Shown: positions 33,961-43,501, numbered from the stretch's first letter. The stretch is DNA of 64,000 nucleotides from Chloroflexota bacterium (GCA_009838735.1 VXQZ01000037.1:84127-148126); one strand, 5' to 3'. A program made the numbers and translations. The notes: generated by a model from the letters alone, not told the origin.

Positions 33961-35178
33961 ATGGTCAACGTCCAACCCTTCCGAGGCCTCCGCTACGACC
34001 CCGGGGTCGTCGGCGACTGGGGCGCCGTCCTTGGCCCGCCCTACGACATCGTCGACGCCGCCCAGACCGCCGAGCTCAAGGCCTCGAGCCCGTACCAGAT
34101 CGCTCATATCGAGACCGCTGCCGGTGATGACATCGCCGCAGCCTCACAAACACTGCGTGACTGGCGATCGTCCGGGGCCATCGTCCAGGACGACGCGCCT
34201 TCCTACTACCTGCACGAGCACCAGTTCGGCGACGGCCCCGAGCGCCAGGTCCGCCGGGCGATCTTCGGCGCGGTCGAGTTGACGCCCTGGGGCGACGGCG
34301 TCATGGCTCACGAACGCACCATGCCTGGGCCCCGCGCCACTCGTACCGCGCTGCGCTCGATCGTGGGAGCCGACGTGTCTCCGCTGATGGCGTTCGTGCC
34401 GGACGCCGACGGCGCGCTGGCCGAGTTGATCGAGATCGCCGCCAGACTCACGCCCCTCTACGAGGGCACCGATCCCACCGGCGACTTCCACACCCTTTGC
34501 CGCATCGACGGCGCCAACACCGTCATGCGAATCAGCGACGCGTTCGCCAACGACACGATCTACATGGCCGACGGACACCACCGCTACGAGTCCGCGCTTG
34601 CATCGATCGACGATCGCCCCGGTTCGCGAAGAGTGTTGATGGGCGTCGCCTGCGCCGGCGACCCGGCGCTCGTCGTCGGCGCGACGCACCGCGTCGTCCA
34701 CACCGATGTTCCGGCCAGCCTCCTGGCCCAGCTCGGCCGGAGCTTCCAAATCAAGGAGTCAACCGCAGACGCCCTCATCGCCAGCTTGCCCGACGGCAGC
34801 TCCGCGATCGGACTGATCACCGGACAGGGCGTCTGGCTGCTAGAACCAACAGATGCTGCCGTGCGCGCCATGCCCGACGACGTGCCCGATGCCTGGCGCA
34901 ATCTGGCCCCCGCCGTCCTCCAGCACATCATCCTTGAACCACTGCTTCACATCGACGCCGACGCCCTCGCCGGCGGTCAGGCCGTCACCTACACACACCA
35001 CCTTGACGAGCTCCTCGAAGCAATCGCCAGCGGAAGCGCCAACGCCGCGTTCGTTCTCCCCGCGCCCACACTTCAGGACGTGATCGACACCGCCGACGCA
35101 GGCAGCTTCATGCCCCAGAAGAGCACCTACTTCGTCCCCAAACTCCCCACCGGCCTCGTCCTGCACGCACTGGACTGA
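33961..35178 (+). CDS. DUF1015 family protein
   Basis: This 405-residue protein matches the DUF1015 family by its start VQPFRGLRYDPGVVGDWGAV with GPPYDIVD, by SPYQIAHIE, and by DTIYMADGHHRYESAL in the middle. The family has a Ser kinase-like relative in archaea and is often found beside serine biosynthesis genes, as here, where serA and a class V aminotransferase follow on the other strand. The biochemical role in bacteria is not established to my knowledge. ATG 33961 is the clear start. The convergent serA gene ends 60 nt beyond its stop, with a palindrome between. Confidence 0.88.
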   Translation: MVNVQPFRGLRYDPGVVGDWGAVLGPPYDIVDAAQTAELKASSPYQIAHIETAAGDDIAAASQTLRDWRSSGAIVQDDAPSYYLHEHQFGDGPERQVRRAIFGAVELTPWGDGVMAHERTMPGPRATRTALRSIVGADVSPLMAFVPDADGALAELIEIAARLTPLYEGTDPTGDFHTLCRIDGANTVMRISDAFANDTIYMADGHHRYESALASIDDRPGSRRVLMGVACAGDPALVVGATHRVVHTDVPASLLAQLGRSFQIKESTADALIASLPDGSSAIGLITGQGVWLLEPTDAAVRAMPDDVPDAWRNLAPAVLQHIILEPLLHIDADALAGGQAVTYTHHLDELLEAIASGSANAAFVLPAPTLQDVIDTADAGSFMPQKSTYFVPKLPTGLVLHALD

Positions 35179-35197
35179 GCAGGAGCTCCCTTCGGTT

Positions 35198-35227
35198 CCC
35201 TCTCCCTCTGGGAGAGGGTTAGGGTGA
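35198..35227. repeat. Palindrome of the CCCTCTCCC family with TTAGGGTGA arm
   Basis: CCCTCTCCC-TCT-GGGAGAGGG followed by TTAGGGTGA, between the convergent ends of the DUF1015 and serA genes. It could double as a terminator. Confidence 0.8.
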
Positions 35228-35238
35228 GGCCCGTTCCT

Positions 35239-36849
35239 CTACATTTGCGCCTGCGACACGTCCTCGACGCCGTCAATCCCATTGATCACCCCTACCTCCT
35301 CCACCGACAGCGCCCGCGATATCGTCAGCGCCATCAACGACATCTCCGACGGATCATCCGGGCTGAAGCCAACGTCCATCGCCGCGATGTTCACTTCGAG
35401 ACGGCCCAGCGCCATCCCCACTTCGCCAATCCGCCCCGGACGGTCTTCATTGCGAAGCACGAGTAAATGCAGATGATCTGGCGCTTCCCCGGGGCGAGTA
35501 AGCGGACTGCGAATATGCACGTAGAACCCGTTGATCTCCACCACCGCCGGCCGCCCATGTTCCAGCGTGCCCATCAAGGAGGTCTCGCCCGACGACGTGC
35601 GCAGCTCCACCGTGATCGATGAGGTGTACGGCTCTGCATCCGGCGTCTTGCGCTCCAAAATTCGCCAGCCGCGATGCGCAATCACGTTGTTGATATTGAC
35701 CAGGTTCACGTGCTCGTCGGAGATCGGCGCCAGCAGTCCCGCAACGACCGACGCCTTCAGCGGCGTCACGTCATGGTTGGCGATCTCGCCCCGGTAGCGG
35801 ATCACGATGTCGCGCCACTGGCCCGACGCGAGCTGGGTTGCCAGACGACCACACATCTCCGCCACCGACAGATACGGCCCGACCGCCTCCAACGACTCCG
35901 GGTCGATCAAGGGCGCATTAACCGCGGCCTGGGACGGTTGACCGCGCAACACCTTGAGCGTTTCCGTTGCAATATCGACCGCCACCCGCTCCTGCGCCTC
36001 CTGCGTCGACGCGCCCAGGTGCGGCGTTGCCAGCACCCGCGGATGGCCAACCAATGGATTCTCGTGAGCCGGTTCGACTGCGAATACGTCCAGCGCCGCG
36101 CCTCCCAGCCGATCGGAATCCAGGGCTGAGGACAGCGCCGCTTCGTCGATCAGACGGCCGCGAGCGGTATTGACCAGCAACGCGCCCCGCTTCATCTGCT
36201 CAAACTCGTCCGAACCCAACAGCGGCGGCGCATCAGGCGACGCCGACGAATGCAGGGTGATGACATCCGACGTTGCCAACAGATCGCTCAGTTCCACCAA
36301 CTCCACGCCGACGCTCCGCGCACGTTCCTCAGACACGAATGGGTCGAACGCAATCGTCCGCATCTCCATCGCCTGGAGGCGGCGCGCCACCGCCGCGCCA
36401 ACCAGACCCAGGCCCACAATCCCCGCCGTCTTCCCGCGCAGCTCTGCTCCGACGAAGTCCGAGCGATTCCACTCACCCGATTTCAGCGACGCATTCGCCT
36501 CGGGCAGATGGCGAGACAAGGACAGCAATAGCGCGATCGTCAGCTCAGCAGCCGAGACCGTGTTCCCGCCGGCTGCATTCAGCACGATGATCCCACGCTC
36601 CGACGCCGCATCGAGGTCGATGTTGTCAACCCCGGCGCCGGCCCGGCCGATCACGCGAAGTGTCGGAGCGGCCTCGATCAGCTCCCGATCCACTTGTGTC
36701 CCGCTGCGGACGATGAGCCCCTGGCAACCAGAGATCGCCGCAACCAACTCCGCCCGCGACCACCCCTCCCGCGCATCAACCTCCGCACCCCCGCGCAGGA
36801 TCGCCAACCCCTCCTCCGCGAGTGACTCACTGACCAGAATGCGATTCAT
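35239..36849 (-). CDS. serA: D-3-phosphoglycerate dehydrogenase
   Basis: This is the first enzyme of serine biosynthesis, oxidising 3-phosphoglycerate with NAD. The 536-residue long form has the substrate domain (GLIVRSGTQVDRELIEAAPTL), the NAD motif GIVGLGLVGAAVARRL (about residues 146-161), catalytic Arg/Glu/His in NTARGRLIDEAAL, DVFAVEPAHENPL and TPHLGASTQEAQ, then the ASB domain. A C-terminal ACT domain (LVLRNEDRPGRIGEVGMALG, about 462-481) normally senses serine. It precedes a repeat and is read in the same direction as the class V aminotransferase upstream, so both likely belong to one serine pathway unit. Confidence 0.96.
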   Translation of the reverse strand: MNRILVSESLAEEGLAILRGGAEVDAREGWSRAELVAAISGCQGLIVRSGTQVDRELIEAAPTLRVIGRAGAGVDNIDLDAASERGIIVLNAAGGNTVSAAELTIALLLSLSRHLPEANASLKSGEWNRSDFVGAELRGKTAGIVGLGLVGAAVARRLQAMEMRTIAFDPFVSEERARSVGVELVELSDLLATSDVITLHSSASPDAPPLLGSDEFEQMKRGALLVNTARGRLIDEAALSSALDSDRLGGAALDVFAVEPAHENPLVGHPRVLATPHLGASTQEAQERVAVDIATETLKVLRGQPSQAAVNAPLIDPESLEAVGPYLSVAEMCGRLATQLASGQWRDIVIRYRGEIANHDVTPLKASVVAGLLAPISDEHVNLVNINNVIAHRGWRILERKTPDAEPYTSSITVELRTSSGETSLMGTLEHGRPAVVEINGFYVHIRSPLTRPGEAPDHLHLLVLRNEDRPGRIGEVGMALGRLEVNIAAMDVGFSPDDPSEMSLMALTISRALSVEEVGVINGIDGVEDVSQAQM

Positions 36850-36880
36850 CGGACCTACCAGTCCCTCGCAAGGTTCCTTT

Positions 36881-36938
36881 CTCCCCCCTTCCAGGGGGAG
36901 ATGCCGAAAGCCTGCCCCGCACTTGATGCGGGGGCAGA
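36881..36938. repeat. Composite palindromic repeat between aminotransferase and serA
   Basis: CTCCCCCC-TTCC-AGGGGGAG with ATGCCGAAAG, then a nested hairpin CCTGCCCCGCACTTGATGCGGGGGCAG, then AGGGGGTCCC. The inner hairpin splits the GCCGAAGGC mini-palindrome seen in other copies, suggesting one repeat element inserted into another. Confidence 0.75.
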
Positions 36939-36960
36939 GGGGGTCCCACCCGCCCGCACA

Positions 36961-38085
36961 TCAACCATCGATCGCCGGAATCACCGCGCCCTCAGCCACA
37001 GAGAATCCCTCCGCGACCAGCGCCTGCTGCAGCGCCGAGAAGCAGGCCGCAAACTCGCTCTCGTCGAGGTAGCCCAGATGGCCGATCCGCCAGATCGACG
37101 CCGCCAGCTTGCCCTGACCGCCGGCGATCACCACATCATGATCCTCGCGCAGGCGCTTCGTCACCGCCGAGCCGGTCAGGCCCTCGGGCACCTTGATCGC
37201 CGTCACCGTGTCCGATGCATACTGCTCATCAGCCAGCAACTCGAGGCCGAGCGCCTTCGCCGCCGAGCGAGTCCACGAAGCGAATCGATAATGCCTCGCG
37301 TAGATCGCCTCCGGGCCCTCCTCAATCAGCATCGGCAGTGCCGCGTCCATGGCGTACATCGTCGGCAGCGCCGGCGTCCACGGCGGTTGACCGCGCTCGG
37401 CGTAGTCGTGGTGGGTCGTCAGGTCGAAGTAGAAGCTCGGCATCGTCGACGTCTTCGTCGCCTCCCAGCCGCGTTCCGACAGCGCCGCCATCGCGAGTCC
37501 CGGCGGCGACAGCCAGCCCTTCTGCGACGCCGTCACCACCGCGTCCAGCCCCCAGTCGTCCATCCGCATCTCAATCGATCCCAGCGACGACACCGCGTCA
37601 ACAATGATCAGCGGATCCGCCACTTCTCGCACGGCCGCGGCAATCTCGCCGATCGGATTGGTCACCCCGGTGGAGGTCTCGTTGTGCGTGATCAACAGCG
37701 CGTCGTAGTCGTCTTCCTGGATCAGCTCGGCGACCAGCTCAGGCGTCGCCGCCTCGCCCCATTCGATGTCAGAACGCGTCACCTCGGCTCCATACCGCTC
37801 GGCGATGGTGCCGAACCGGTCCCCGAACGAGCCCACCGTCACGCACAGCGCCTTGTCGCCCACCGACAGCGTGTTGACGATTCCCGCCTCCATCGCTCCG
37901 GTGCCCGACGCCGTAATCAGCAGGATCTCCTGGTCGGTGCCGAAAAACGGCTGGATGCCCGCCGTGAGTCGCTCCTGCAACTCGGCGAACTCGGGACCGC
38001 GATGATTGATCATTTCGCCGGCGGCTGCGGCCAATACCTCGGGCGGACATGGAGTCGGACCGGGAATACGCAGATTCGTGGACAT
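36961..38085 (-). CDS. Class V aminotransferase (phosphoserine or serine-glyoxylate type)
   Basis: This 374-residue PLP enzyme of the alanine-glyoxylate/serine-pyruvate aminotransferase group has RIPGPTPCPPEVLAAAAGEM at the start, LLITASGTGAMEAGIVNTLS, THNETSTGVTNPIGEIA, the PLP aspartate in IIVDAVSSLGSIEM and the PLP-binding Lys189 in VTASQKGWLSPPGLA. In organisms lacking canonical serC, such enzymes act as phosphoserine aminotransferase; the adjacent serA supports that reading. ATG 38085 is chosen because the longer upstream frame overlaps the divergent selA gene and has no family similarity. A 110-nt gap with a repeat separates it from serA. Confidence 0.92.
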   Translation of the reverse strand: MSTNLRIPGPTPCPPEVLAAAAGEMINHRGPEFAELQERLTAGIQPFFGTDQEILLITASGTGAMEAGIVNTLSVGDKALCVTVGSFGDRFGTIAERYGAEVTRSDIEWGEAATPELVAELIQEDDYDALLITHNETSTGVTNPIGEIAAAVREVADPLIIVDAVSSLGSIEMRMDDWGLDAVVTASQKGWLSPPGLAMAALSERGWEATKTSTMPSFYFDLTTHHDYAERGQPPWTPALPTMYAMDAALPMLIEEGPEAIYARHYRFASWTRSAAKALGLELLADEQYASDTVTAIKVPEGLTGSAVTKRLREDHDVVIAGGQGKLAASIWRIGHLGYLDESEFAACFSALQQALVAEGFSVAEGAVIPAIDG

Positions 38086-38206
38086 TGCTAGCTCACACCG
38101 TTCTTTACGATGAATGGAGTCACTGGATCGTCCAGTGTCATTGGAGCGCCCAAACACGGAGCTGTTCGTCGCTGGTCGAATCGTATCAGCGCGACTGACC
38201 TTCACC

Positions 38207-39613
38207 ATGTCGAACTCATCTGACACCCCCCCGGATCTGTCGCACAAACTGCGCTCTCTGCCCAGCGTCGACCGCGTGCTCGCCGAGCCCGCCCTCAGCC
38301 CCGCGCTGGAGCAATGGCCCAGATCCCAGGTCGTCGATGCCGTCCGCGCCGAGCTGGACAGCGCCCGCGCCTTGCTCGGCAACGGCGCCGCCGCCGCGTT
38401 CGCACCCGCCGACATCGCCGAGTCGGCCCGTCACGCCCTGAACGGGCAGTTGCAGCCGTCCCTGCGCCGAGTGATCAATGCCACCGGCGTCGTCATTCAC
38501 ACCAACCTCGGTCGCGCCCCCGTCTCCGAGGCCGCCGCGCAGGCCATGTCCGAAGCCGCCGCCGGCTACTCCAACCTCGAATACGACCTCGACGCCGGCG
38601 AGCGCGGCTCACGCGCCAACCACCTGGAATCCCTGCTTCAGTCCCTGACCGGCGCCGAGGCGGCCGTCGCCGTCAACAACAACGCCGCCGCGCTCTACTT
38701 CGTGATGGCCGGGTTGTGCGCCGGCCGCGAGGTGCTCGTCTCCCGAGGCCAGGCCGTGGAGATCGGCGGCGGCTTTCGCATTCCCGACGTCCTCCGCGAC
38801 GCCGGAGCGACCCTCGTCGAAGTCGGCACCACCAACCGCACCCGAGCCTCCGACTACGCCGCAGTCATGCACAGAGACACGGCGGCAATCCTGCGAGTTC
38901 ATTCCTCCAACTTCCGCATCGTCGGTTTCACCGAAGAACCGTCCCTGGCCGAACTCCGCAAGGTTGCCGACCGCAATACGAGGGGACTCCCGACCCTGTT
39001 GATCGACGACGTCGGCAGCGGCTGCCTGCTCGACAGCCGACAGTTCGGACTCGCTTACGAACCACGACCGCAGGACAGCATCGAAGGCGGCGCCGATCTC
39101 GTCCTCTTCAGCGGCGACAAGCTCCTCGGCGGACCCCAGGCCGGCCTGATCATCGGCAGGCAAGCCGCGGTCAACCGGCTCCGCTCCCATCCCCTGATGC
39201 GCGTCCTCCGACTCGACAAGGCGGCCATCGCCGGACTCAGCGCCACACTCCAGCACTACCTCCTCGGCGAAGCCGTCGACACCGTCCCCATCTGGCGCAT
39301 GATCGCCGCCGAACCCGAGCAGCTGCGCGAACGCGCCGGACAGTGGTGCTCCGCCGTCGGCGCCGGCGAGATCGAGCCGTCCGATTCCGCCATCGGCGGC
39401 GGCTCACTCCCTGCCGAGACCCGCCCCACCTTCGTCTGGACACTCGACACGCCGCATCCATCCGACGCCGCCCGTCAACTCCGCGAACGAGCAGTCCCGA
39501 TCATCGCCCGCGTCGAACACGACCGTGTGATCCTCGACCCGCGCACCGTCCTCCCCGGCGAGGACGCCGAAGTGATCGCCGCCCTCCAGCAGTTGCTCGG
39601 CAACAACGCGTGA
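38207..39613 (+). CDS. selA: L-seryl-tRNA(Sec) selenium transferase (selenocysteine synthase)
   Basis: SelA converts seryl-tRNA(Sec) to selenocysteinyl-tRNA(Sec) using selenophosphate. The 468-residue protein shows the family pattern: LRSLPSVDRVLAEPAL near the start, RRVINATGVVIHTNLGRAPV, YSNLEYDLDAGERGSR, TGAEAAVAVNNNAAALYFVM, and LFSGDKLLGGPQAGLIIG with the PLP Lys305. Its presence implies selenoproteins and a tRNA(Sec), selB and selD elsewhere in the genome; none is seen in this window. It is divergent from the class V aminotransferase, and its stop overlaps the start of the following LigB-like gene. Confidence 0.96.
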   Translation: MSNSSDTPPDLSHKLRSLPSVDRVLAEPALSPALEQWPRSQVVDAVRAELDSARALLGNGAAAAFAPADIAESARHALNGQLQPSLRRVINATGVVIHTNLGRAPVSEAAAQAMSEAAAGYSNLEYDLDAGERGSRANHLESLLQSLTGAEAAVAVNNNAAALYFVMAGLCAGREVLVSRGQAVEIGGGFRIPDVLRDAGATLVEVGTTNRTRASDYAAVMHRDTAAILRVHSSNFRIVGFTEEPSLAELRKVADRNTRGLPTLLIDDVGSGCLLDSRQFGLAYEPRPQDSIEGGADLVLFSGDKLLGGPQAGLIIGRQAAVNRLRSHPLMRVLRLDKAAIAGLSATLQHYLLGEAVDTVPIWRMIAAEPEQLRERAGQWCSAVGAGEIEPSDSAIGGGSLPAETRPTFVWTLDTPHPSDAARQLRERAVPIIARVEHDRVILDPRTVLPGEDAEVIAALQQLLGNNA

Positions 39614-40410
39614 TCGTCCTCGGCACAGTCCTCCCGCATCCGCCCATCCTCCTGCCGCAGATCGCCCAGGGACGCGAGGTCCACGTGCAGGCCACGTTGA
39701 ATGTATACGAAACCATCGCGGTTCGCATTCAAGAACTCGACGTCCAGCGACTCCTCCTGATCTCCACCCACGGAATCGTCACCCTCAACCGATTCCACAT
39801 CCTCGCAAGCAATCTCTCCGGCAACTTCGAGCGCTTCGGTCATCCCGGTCTCACCTTTGAACACGCGATCGACCAGGAGATGGCCCAACTCCTCGTCAAC
39901 GCAGCCGAGTCCGCCGAACTCCCGCTCTCTCGGACCCCAATCTGGGAACAATCCGACCACTCGGTCGGAGTCCCAATCACCTTGCTCGGAAACGCCCTGC
40001 CGCCGACCATCGGTGTCGTCAGCATCAGCTTCCGTCCACCCGCCGACCACTACCGGCTCGGCCAGACCATCGGCCACGCGCTCGCATCCCTCGACGAGCC
40101 GACCGCAATCATTGCCTCCGGCGACGCCGTGCACCGCCTCAACGAGGACTCGCCCCGAGGCAGTCATCCCCGCGGCGAAGAAGTCCAGCAGACCTACGAA
40201 ACCGCCCTCACCAACTGGGACCACGAATCGCTGATCGCAATGGACGAGTCCCTCCGTCGCGACGTTGACGAATCCGTCGTCTCCCCCACCCTGATCCTCA
40301 TGGGCGCCATGCAGGAGTTGGGTGCAAACCCGCGTATCCTGTGCTCGGAGCATCCCTGGGGCATTGGTTATGTCACCGCGTTGGTGGATACGACCCCGGA
40401 ACACCACTGA
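39610..40410 (+). CDS. Class III extradiol dioxygenase-like protein (LigB/MEMO superfamily)
   Basis: This 266-residue protein starts with GTG overlapping the selA stop (GTGA). The N-terminus IVLGTVLPHPPILLPQIAQG is characteristic of the LigB/AmmeMemoRadiSam-B superfamily, in which His residues near the start (His11 here), in LLISTHGIV and in SGDAVHRLNE coordinate iron in dioxygenase members. Motifs for ring cleavage are only partly recognisable, so a non-enzymatic MEMO-like role is possible. Coupling to selA and 2-nt spacing to mutS2 show a compact operon but give no function. Codon use and composition match the neighbours. Confidence 0.75.
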   Translation: MIVLGTVLPHPPILLPQIAQGREVHVQATLNVYETIAVRIQELDVQRLLLISTHGIVTLNRFHILASNLSGNFERFGHPGLTFEHAIDQEMAQLLVNAAESAELPLSRTPIWEQSDHSVGVPITLLGNALPPTIGVVSISFRPPADHYRLGQTIGHALASLDEPTAIIASGDAVHRLNEDSPRGSHPRGEEVQQTYETALTNWDHESLIAMDESLRRDVDESVVSPTLILMGAMQELGANPRILCSEHPWGIGYVTALVDTTPEHH

Positions 40411-40412
40411 TC

Positions 40413-42836
40413 ATGGACGCCAAGAGCATCGCCGTCCTCGAGTTCCCCAAGATCATCGAGCGCCTCGCCGACCTCTGCAGATCGGCCGGCGGCCGCGACC
40501 TTGCCCTCAAGCTCACTCCCAGCTCCGACGCCGAAGAGGTACGCCGCCGCCTGGCTGCCACCGCCGAGGCGAAAGCGCTCTCCCGGCTCAAGCCCCACTT
40601 CCACATGGGACAGGCTCCCGAGATCGAAGGGTCGCTCCTCGCCGCCTCCCGCTCCGCCGTCCTCCCCACCCAGGACATCCTCGAGATCGCCATTCTCCTG
40701 CGCACCGCGCGGCACTCGCGCAATCAGATCGCGCCGCTCTCCCGCGAACTCCCACAGCTCGCCCGCATTGCTCAGCGCATCGCCGACTTCTCGCCCATCA
40801 TCCGCGAGATCGAGTCCATCATCGACGAGCGAGGCGAAGTCCCCGACAGCGCCAGCCCCGCCCTGGCCGAAGCCCGCGACCAGGTCCGCACCATCCAGGA
40901 CCGCCTCGAACGCCAGCTCGAACGCACCCTCCGACACGCCGTCTCCGAGGGCGTCGCCCAGGAGTCGCTGATCACCGAGCGAGACGGACGCTACGTGATC
41001 CCGATCAAGGCCGAACTGCGCGGCCAGATGCCCTCCGTCGTCCACGACGTCTCCGCCTCCGGCGCGACGCTGTTCGTCGAGCCCCTCGCCGTCGTCGAAC
41101 TCGGCAATCGCCTGCGCGAGGCCCGCCGCGAGGAGCAGCGCGAAGTCGAACGCATCCTCCGCGCGCTCTGCACCGCAATCGGCGCGGAGGCCGGCGCCAT
41201 CCGAGCCGCCATCCGTTGCCTCTCGCAGATTGACCTTGCCCAGGCCAAGGCCCGACTCGCCGCAGAACTCGACGCGCCCCTGCCCACGGATGACGACCAG
41301 CTCAACTGGGTCGGCGGCCAGGACGCCGACCTCATTCTCCACTCCGCCCGGCATCCGCTGCTCACCGGCGATGTCGTCCCCATCTCCACCGCGCTCGACG
41401 CCGACGCCCGCTGCGTCCTCATCACCGGACCCAACACCGGCGGCAAGACTGTCGCCCTCAAGACCGTCGGACTGCTCTGCCTCATGGCCCAGGCCGGACT
41501 GCCCGTGCCCGCCGAGACCGGCACGCAAATCCCCGTCTTCGACGATGTCTTCGCTGATATCGGCGACGAGCAGTCGATCGAGCAGTCGCTCTCCACCTTC
41601 TCCGCCCACATGACCAACATCGTGCGCATCATCGACTCCGCCGGCCCCCAGACCCTCGTCCTGCTCGACGAACTCGGTGCCGGCACCGACCCCGGCGAAG
41701 GCGCATCCCTGGCCCGCTCGCTGCTGCAGGAGCTGCTTGAACTCGACAGCATGGTCGTCGCCACCACCCACCACGGCGAGCTCAAGGTCTTCGCACACGC
41801 CACCGACGGCATCGTCAACGCCTCGGCCGAGTTCGACGCCGTTTCCCTGCAACCCACCTACCGACTGCTGATGGGCACCCCCGGACGCTCCAACGCCCTC
41901 GCCATCGCCCAGCGACTCGGCATGCCCGAGCGAGTCCTCGACCGCGCCCGCCAGTCCGCCCCCACCGAGACCGCCACGATGGAACAACTACTCGGCGAAC
42001 TGCAACAGGAACGCGACGCGATCGCCGACCAGGTTCGAGCCGAACGTATCGCCCGCGAGGAGGCCGAAGAAATCCGCGCCAGCCTGTCCGAGCGACGCGA
42101 CGCCATCGAGTCCGAGCGCGACGCCGTCCTCGCCCGCGCCGAGCGGGCCATGGAGGACGAGCTGGCCGTCTTCCGCCGCAACATCCGAGCCGGTCTCAAG
42201 GAGCTCGACAAACAGCACACCCGCGAACAGGCCGAAACGCTGGCCGAACGGCGCGCCGACGACAGCCGCGAGCGGCTGCAGACCGTCCGCCGCGAGCGAG
42301 CCAATCGGCGCCGGCGTCGTGCGCCGGCGAGGCGCGAGGACACACAGTTCGACCCCAATCAACTCGCTATCGGCGATTTCATCTACCTGCGTGGTCTGCC
42401 CGAGCCCGGCGAGGTCCTCACCGCCGTCGAGGACGATGCCCTCGACGTCCAGCTCGGCGCCCTCCGCACCCGAGTCCGCGTCGAACAGATCGAACGGCGA
42501 GCTCCCAAAGGGGCGCGAACAGCCGAGGAACCCCGTCCCCTCCGAGGCATGCACGCCACCGTCGGAAACATGCCCAAACCGCCAGTCGACCCCGGTTCCA
42601 AGATCGACCTGCGCGGGCGCGTCACCGACGAAGCCCTGCCCATGGTCGACTCCTTCCTCGACGTCGCCTACCGCGCCGGACAGAATCGGCTCGAGGTCGT
42701 CCATGGCAAAGGCACCGGCGCCCTCCGACGCGCCGTGCGCGAGATGCTGCGCAAGCACCCGCTGGTCACCACGTTCGAGAGCGCCGAGCCCAAACAGGGC
42801 GGCGACGGCGTCACCATCGTCACGCTCGTCGGCTGA
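40413..42836 (+). CDS. mutS2: MutS2 family protein with Smr endonuclease domain
   Basis: MutS2 lacks the mismatch-binding domain of MutS and acts in suppression of recombination or in rescue of collided ribosomes. The 807-residue protein begins VLEFPKIIERLADLCRSAGG. It has the ATPase motifs LITGPNTGGKTVALKTVGLL (about residues 337-356) and LVLLDELGAGTDPGEGASLA, an ATTHHGELK segment, a long Glu/Arg-rich coiled coil (about 515-650), a KOW-like region and the C-terminal Smr domain IDLRGRVTDEALPMVDSFLD ... VVHGKGTGALRRAVREML. ATG 40413 is 2 nt after the preceding stop. It ends the selA-LigB-mutS2 operon. Confidence 0.96.
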   Translation: MDAKSIAVLEFPKIIERLADLCRSAGGRDLALKLTPSSDAEEVRRRLAATAEAKALSRLKPHFHMGQAPEIEGSLLAASRSAVLPTQDILEIAILLRTARHSRNQIAPLSRELPQLARIAQRIADFSPIIREIESIIDERGEVPDSASPALAEARDQVRTIQDRLERQLERTLRHAVSEGVAQESLITERDGRYVIPIKAELRGQMPSVVHDVSASGATLFVEPLAVVELGNRLREARREEQREVERILRALCTAIGAEAGAIRAAIRCLSQIDLAQAKARLAAELDAPLPTDDDQLNWVGGQDADLILHSARHPLLTGDVVPISTALDADARCVLITGPNTGGKTVALKTVGLLCLMAQAGLPVPAETGTQIPVFDDVFADIGDEQSIEQSLSTFSAHMTNIVRIIDSAGPQTLVLLDELGAGTDPGEGASLARSLLQELLELDSMVVATTHHGELKVFAHATDGIVNASAEFDAVSLQPTYRLLMGTPGRSNALAIAQRLGMPERVLDRARQSAPTETATMEQLLGELQQERDAIADQVRAERIAREEAEEIRASLSERRDAIESERDAVLARAERAMEDELAVFRRNIRAGLKELDKQHTREQAETLAERRADDSRERLQTVRRERANRRRRRAPARREDTQFDPNQLAIGDFIYLRGLPEPGEVLTAVEDDALDVQLGALRTRVRVEQIERRAPKGARTAEEPRPLRGMHATVGNMPKPPVDPGSKIDLRGRVTDEALPMVDSFLDVAYRAGQNRLEVVHGKGTGALRRAVREMLRKHPLVTTFESAEPKQGGDGVTIVTLVG

Positions 42837-42871
42837 CACGCCTCGAGGACAGTTGGATAGCCTGAGACATC

Positions 42872-43501
42872 ATGGTCCTGCGACGCATCGCCGAAGCCAT
42901 CGACCGCCGGCCCAACACCTACCGCGTCCGCCGCAGCATCCTCCAGATCGCCGCCGACGAGTTTGTCACCCAGCTGCCCAAACGCAAGGGACGCTCCGGC
43001 GCCTGGGGCGTCAGCGGCTGGGACGTCTGCAACCTCGCCCATCCCGCCTTCTGGTGCATGGCCCTGGTCAGCCAGCGCAGGCAACGCTACGCCATGACCT
43101 TAATCGGACAGGTGCATCAGGATCAGGCTGCCGTCCAGCCCTACGTCCAGGAGAAGCGCGCCACTGAACAGGTCCTGCACGGACTGCAGGGCATCGACCC
43201 CGATTCGCTCGTCGGTTTCGTCGACTCCGCCGTGATGCTCTTCCAACCGCCCGGTGCCAGCGGCGCGCCCCTCGTCCCGGCCGACCAGGCCACGGAAATC
43301 GTCCGTCTCGCCCTCCTCAGAGGAGCCATGGTCGGCGAACTCCGCCCCGACGAAGTCCGAGACGCCTGGAGCCAGGCCCACCCCGACCAGCTCGACCAAC
43401 ACGGCCCGGAAGTCGCCTGGAAAAAGGCCCAGGGCCGAGCCGAAATGCTCCTCCAATCCTGGAACCAAACCCGCCGAGGCCAGGGCCGCCGCCTCATCTA
43501 A
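42872..43501 (+). CDS. Hypothetical protein
   Basis: This 209-residue protein is unrecognised. It is soluble in appearance and starts MVLRRIAEAIDRRPNTYRVR. A Trp/Cys-containing segment (GAWGVSGWDVCNLAHPAFWC) lies at about residues 43-62 and two helical, charged stretches lie towards a basic end (QTRRGQGRRLI). It follows mutS2 by 35 nt and may be co-transcribed, although a TAGCCT box 8 nt before the ATG also allows its own promoter. The evenly distributed Trp and Cys residues suggest a genuine folded protein. No catalytic motif is obvious. Confidence 0.65.
   Translation: MVLRRIAEAIDRRPNTYRVRRSILQIAADEFVTQLPKRKGRSGAWGVSGWDVCNLAHPAFWCMALVSQRRQRYAMTLIGQVHQDQAAVQPYVQEKRATEQVLHGLQGIDPDSLVGFVDSAVMLFQPPGASGAPLVPADQATEIVRLALLRGAMVGELRPDEVRDAWSQAHPDQLDQHGPEVAWKKAQGRAEMLLQSWNQTRRGQGRRLI

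Noticed and set aside
38314-39609. Long plus-strand frame over selA that runs into the LigB-like gene
   Set aside because: This part is Arg/Pro-rich and out of frame with selA, as expected for a shadow; only the section from GTG 39610 is a real gene.
40368-41987. Long minus-strand open frame (539 codons) opposite mutS2
   Set aside because: It is a Gly/Asp/Val-rich shadow of the ATPase gene without domains.
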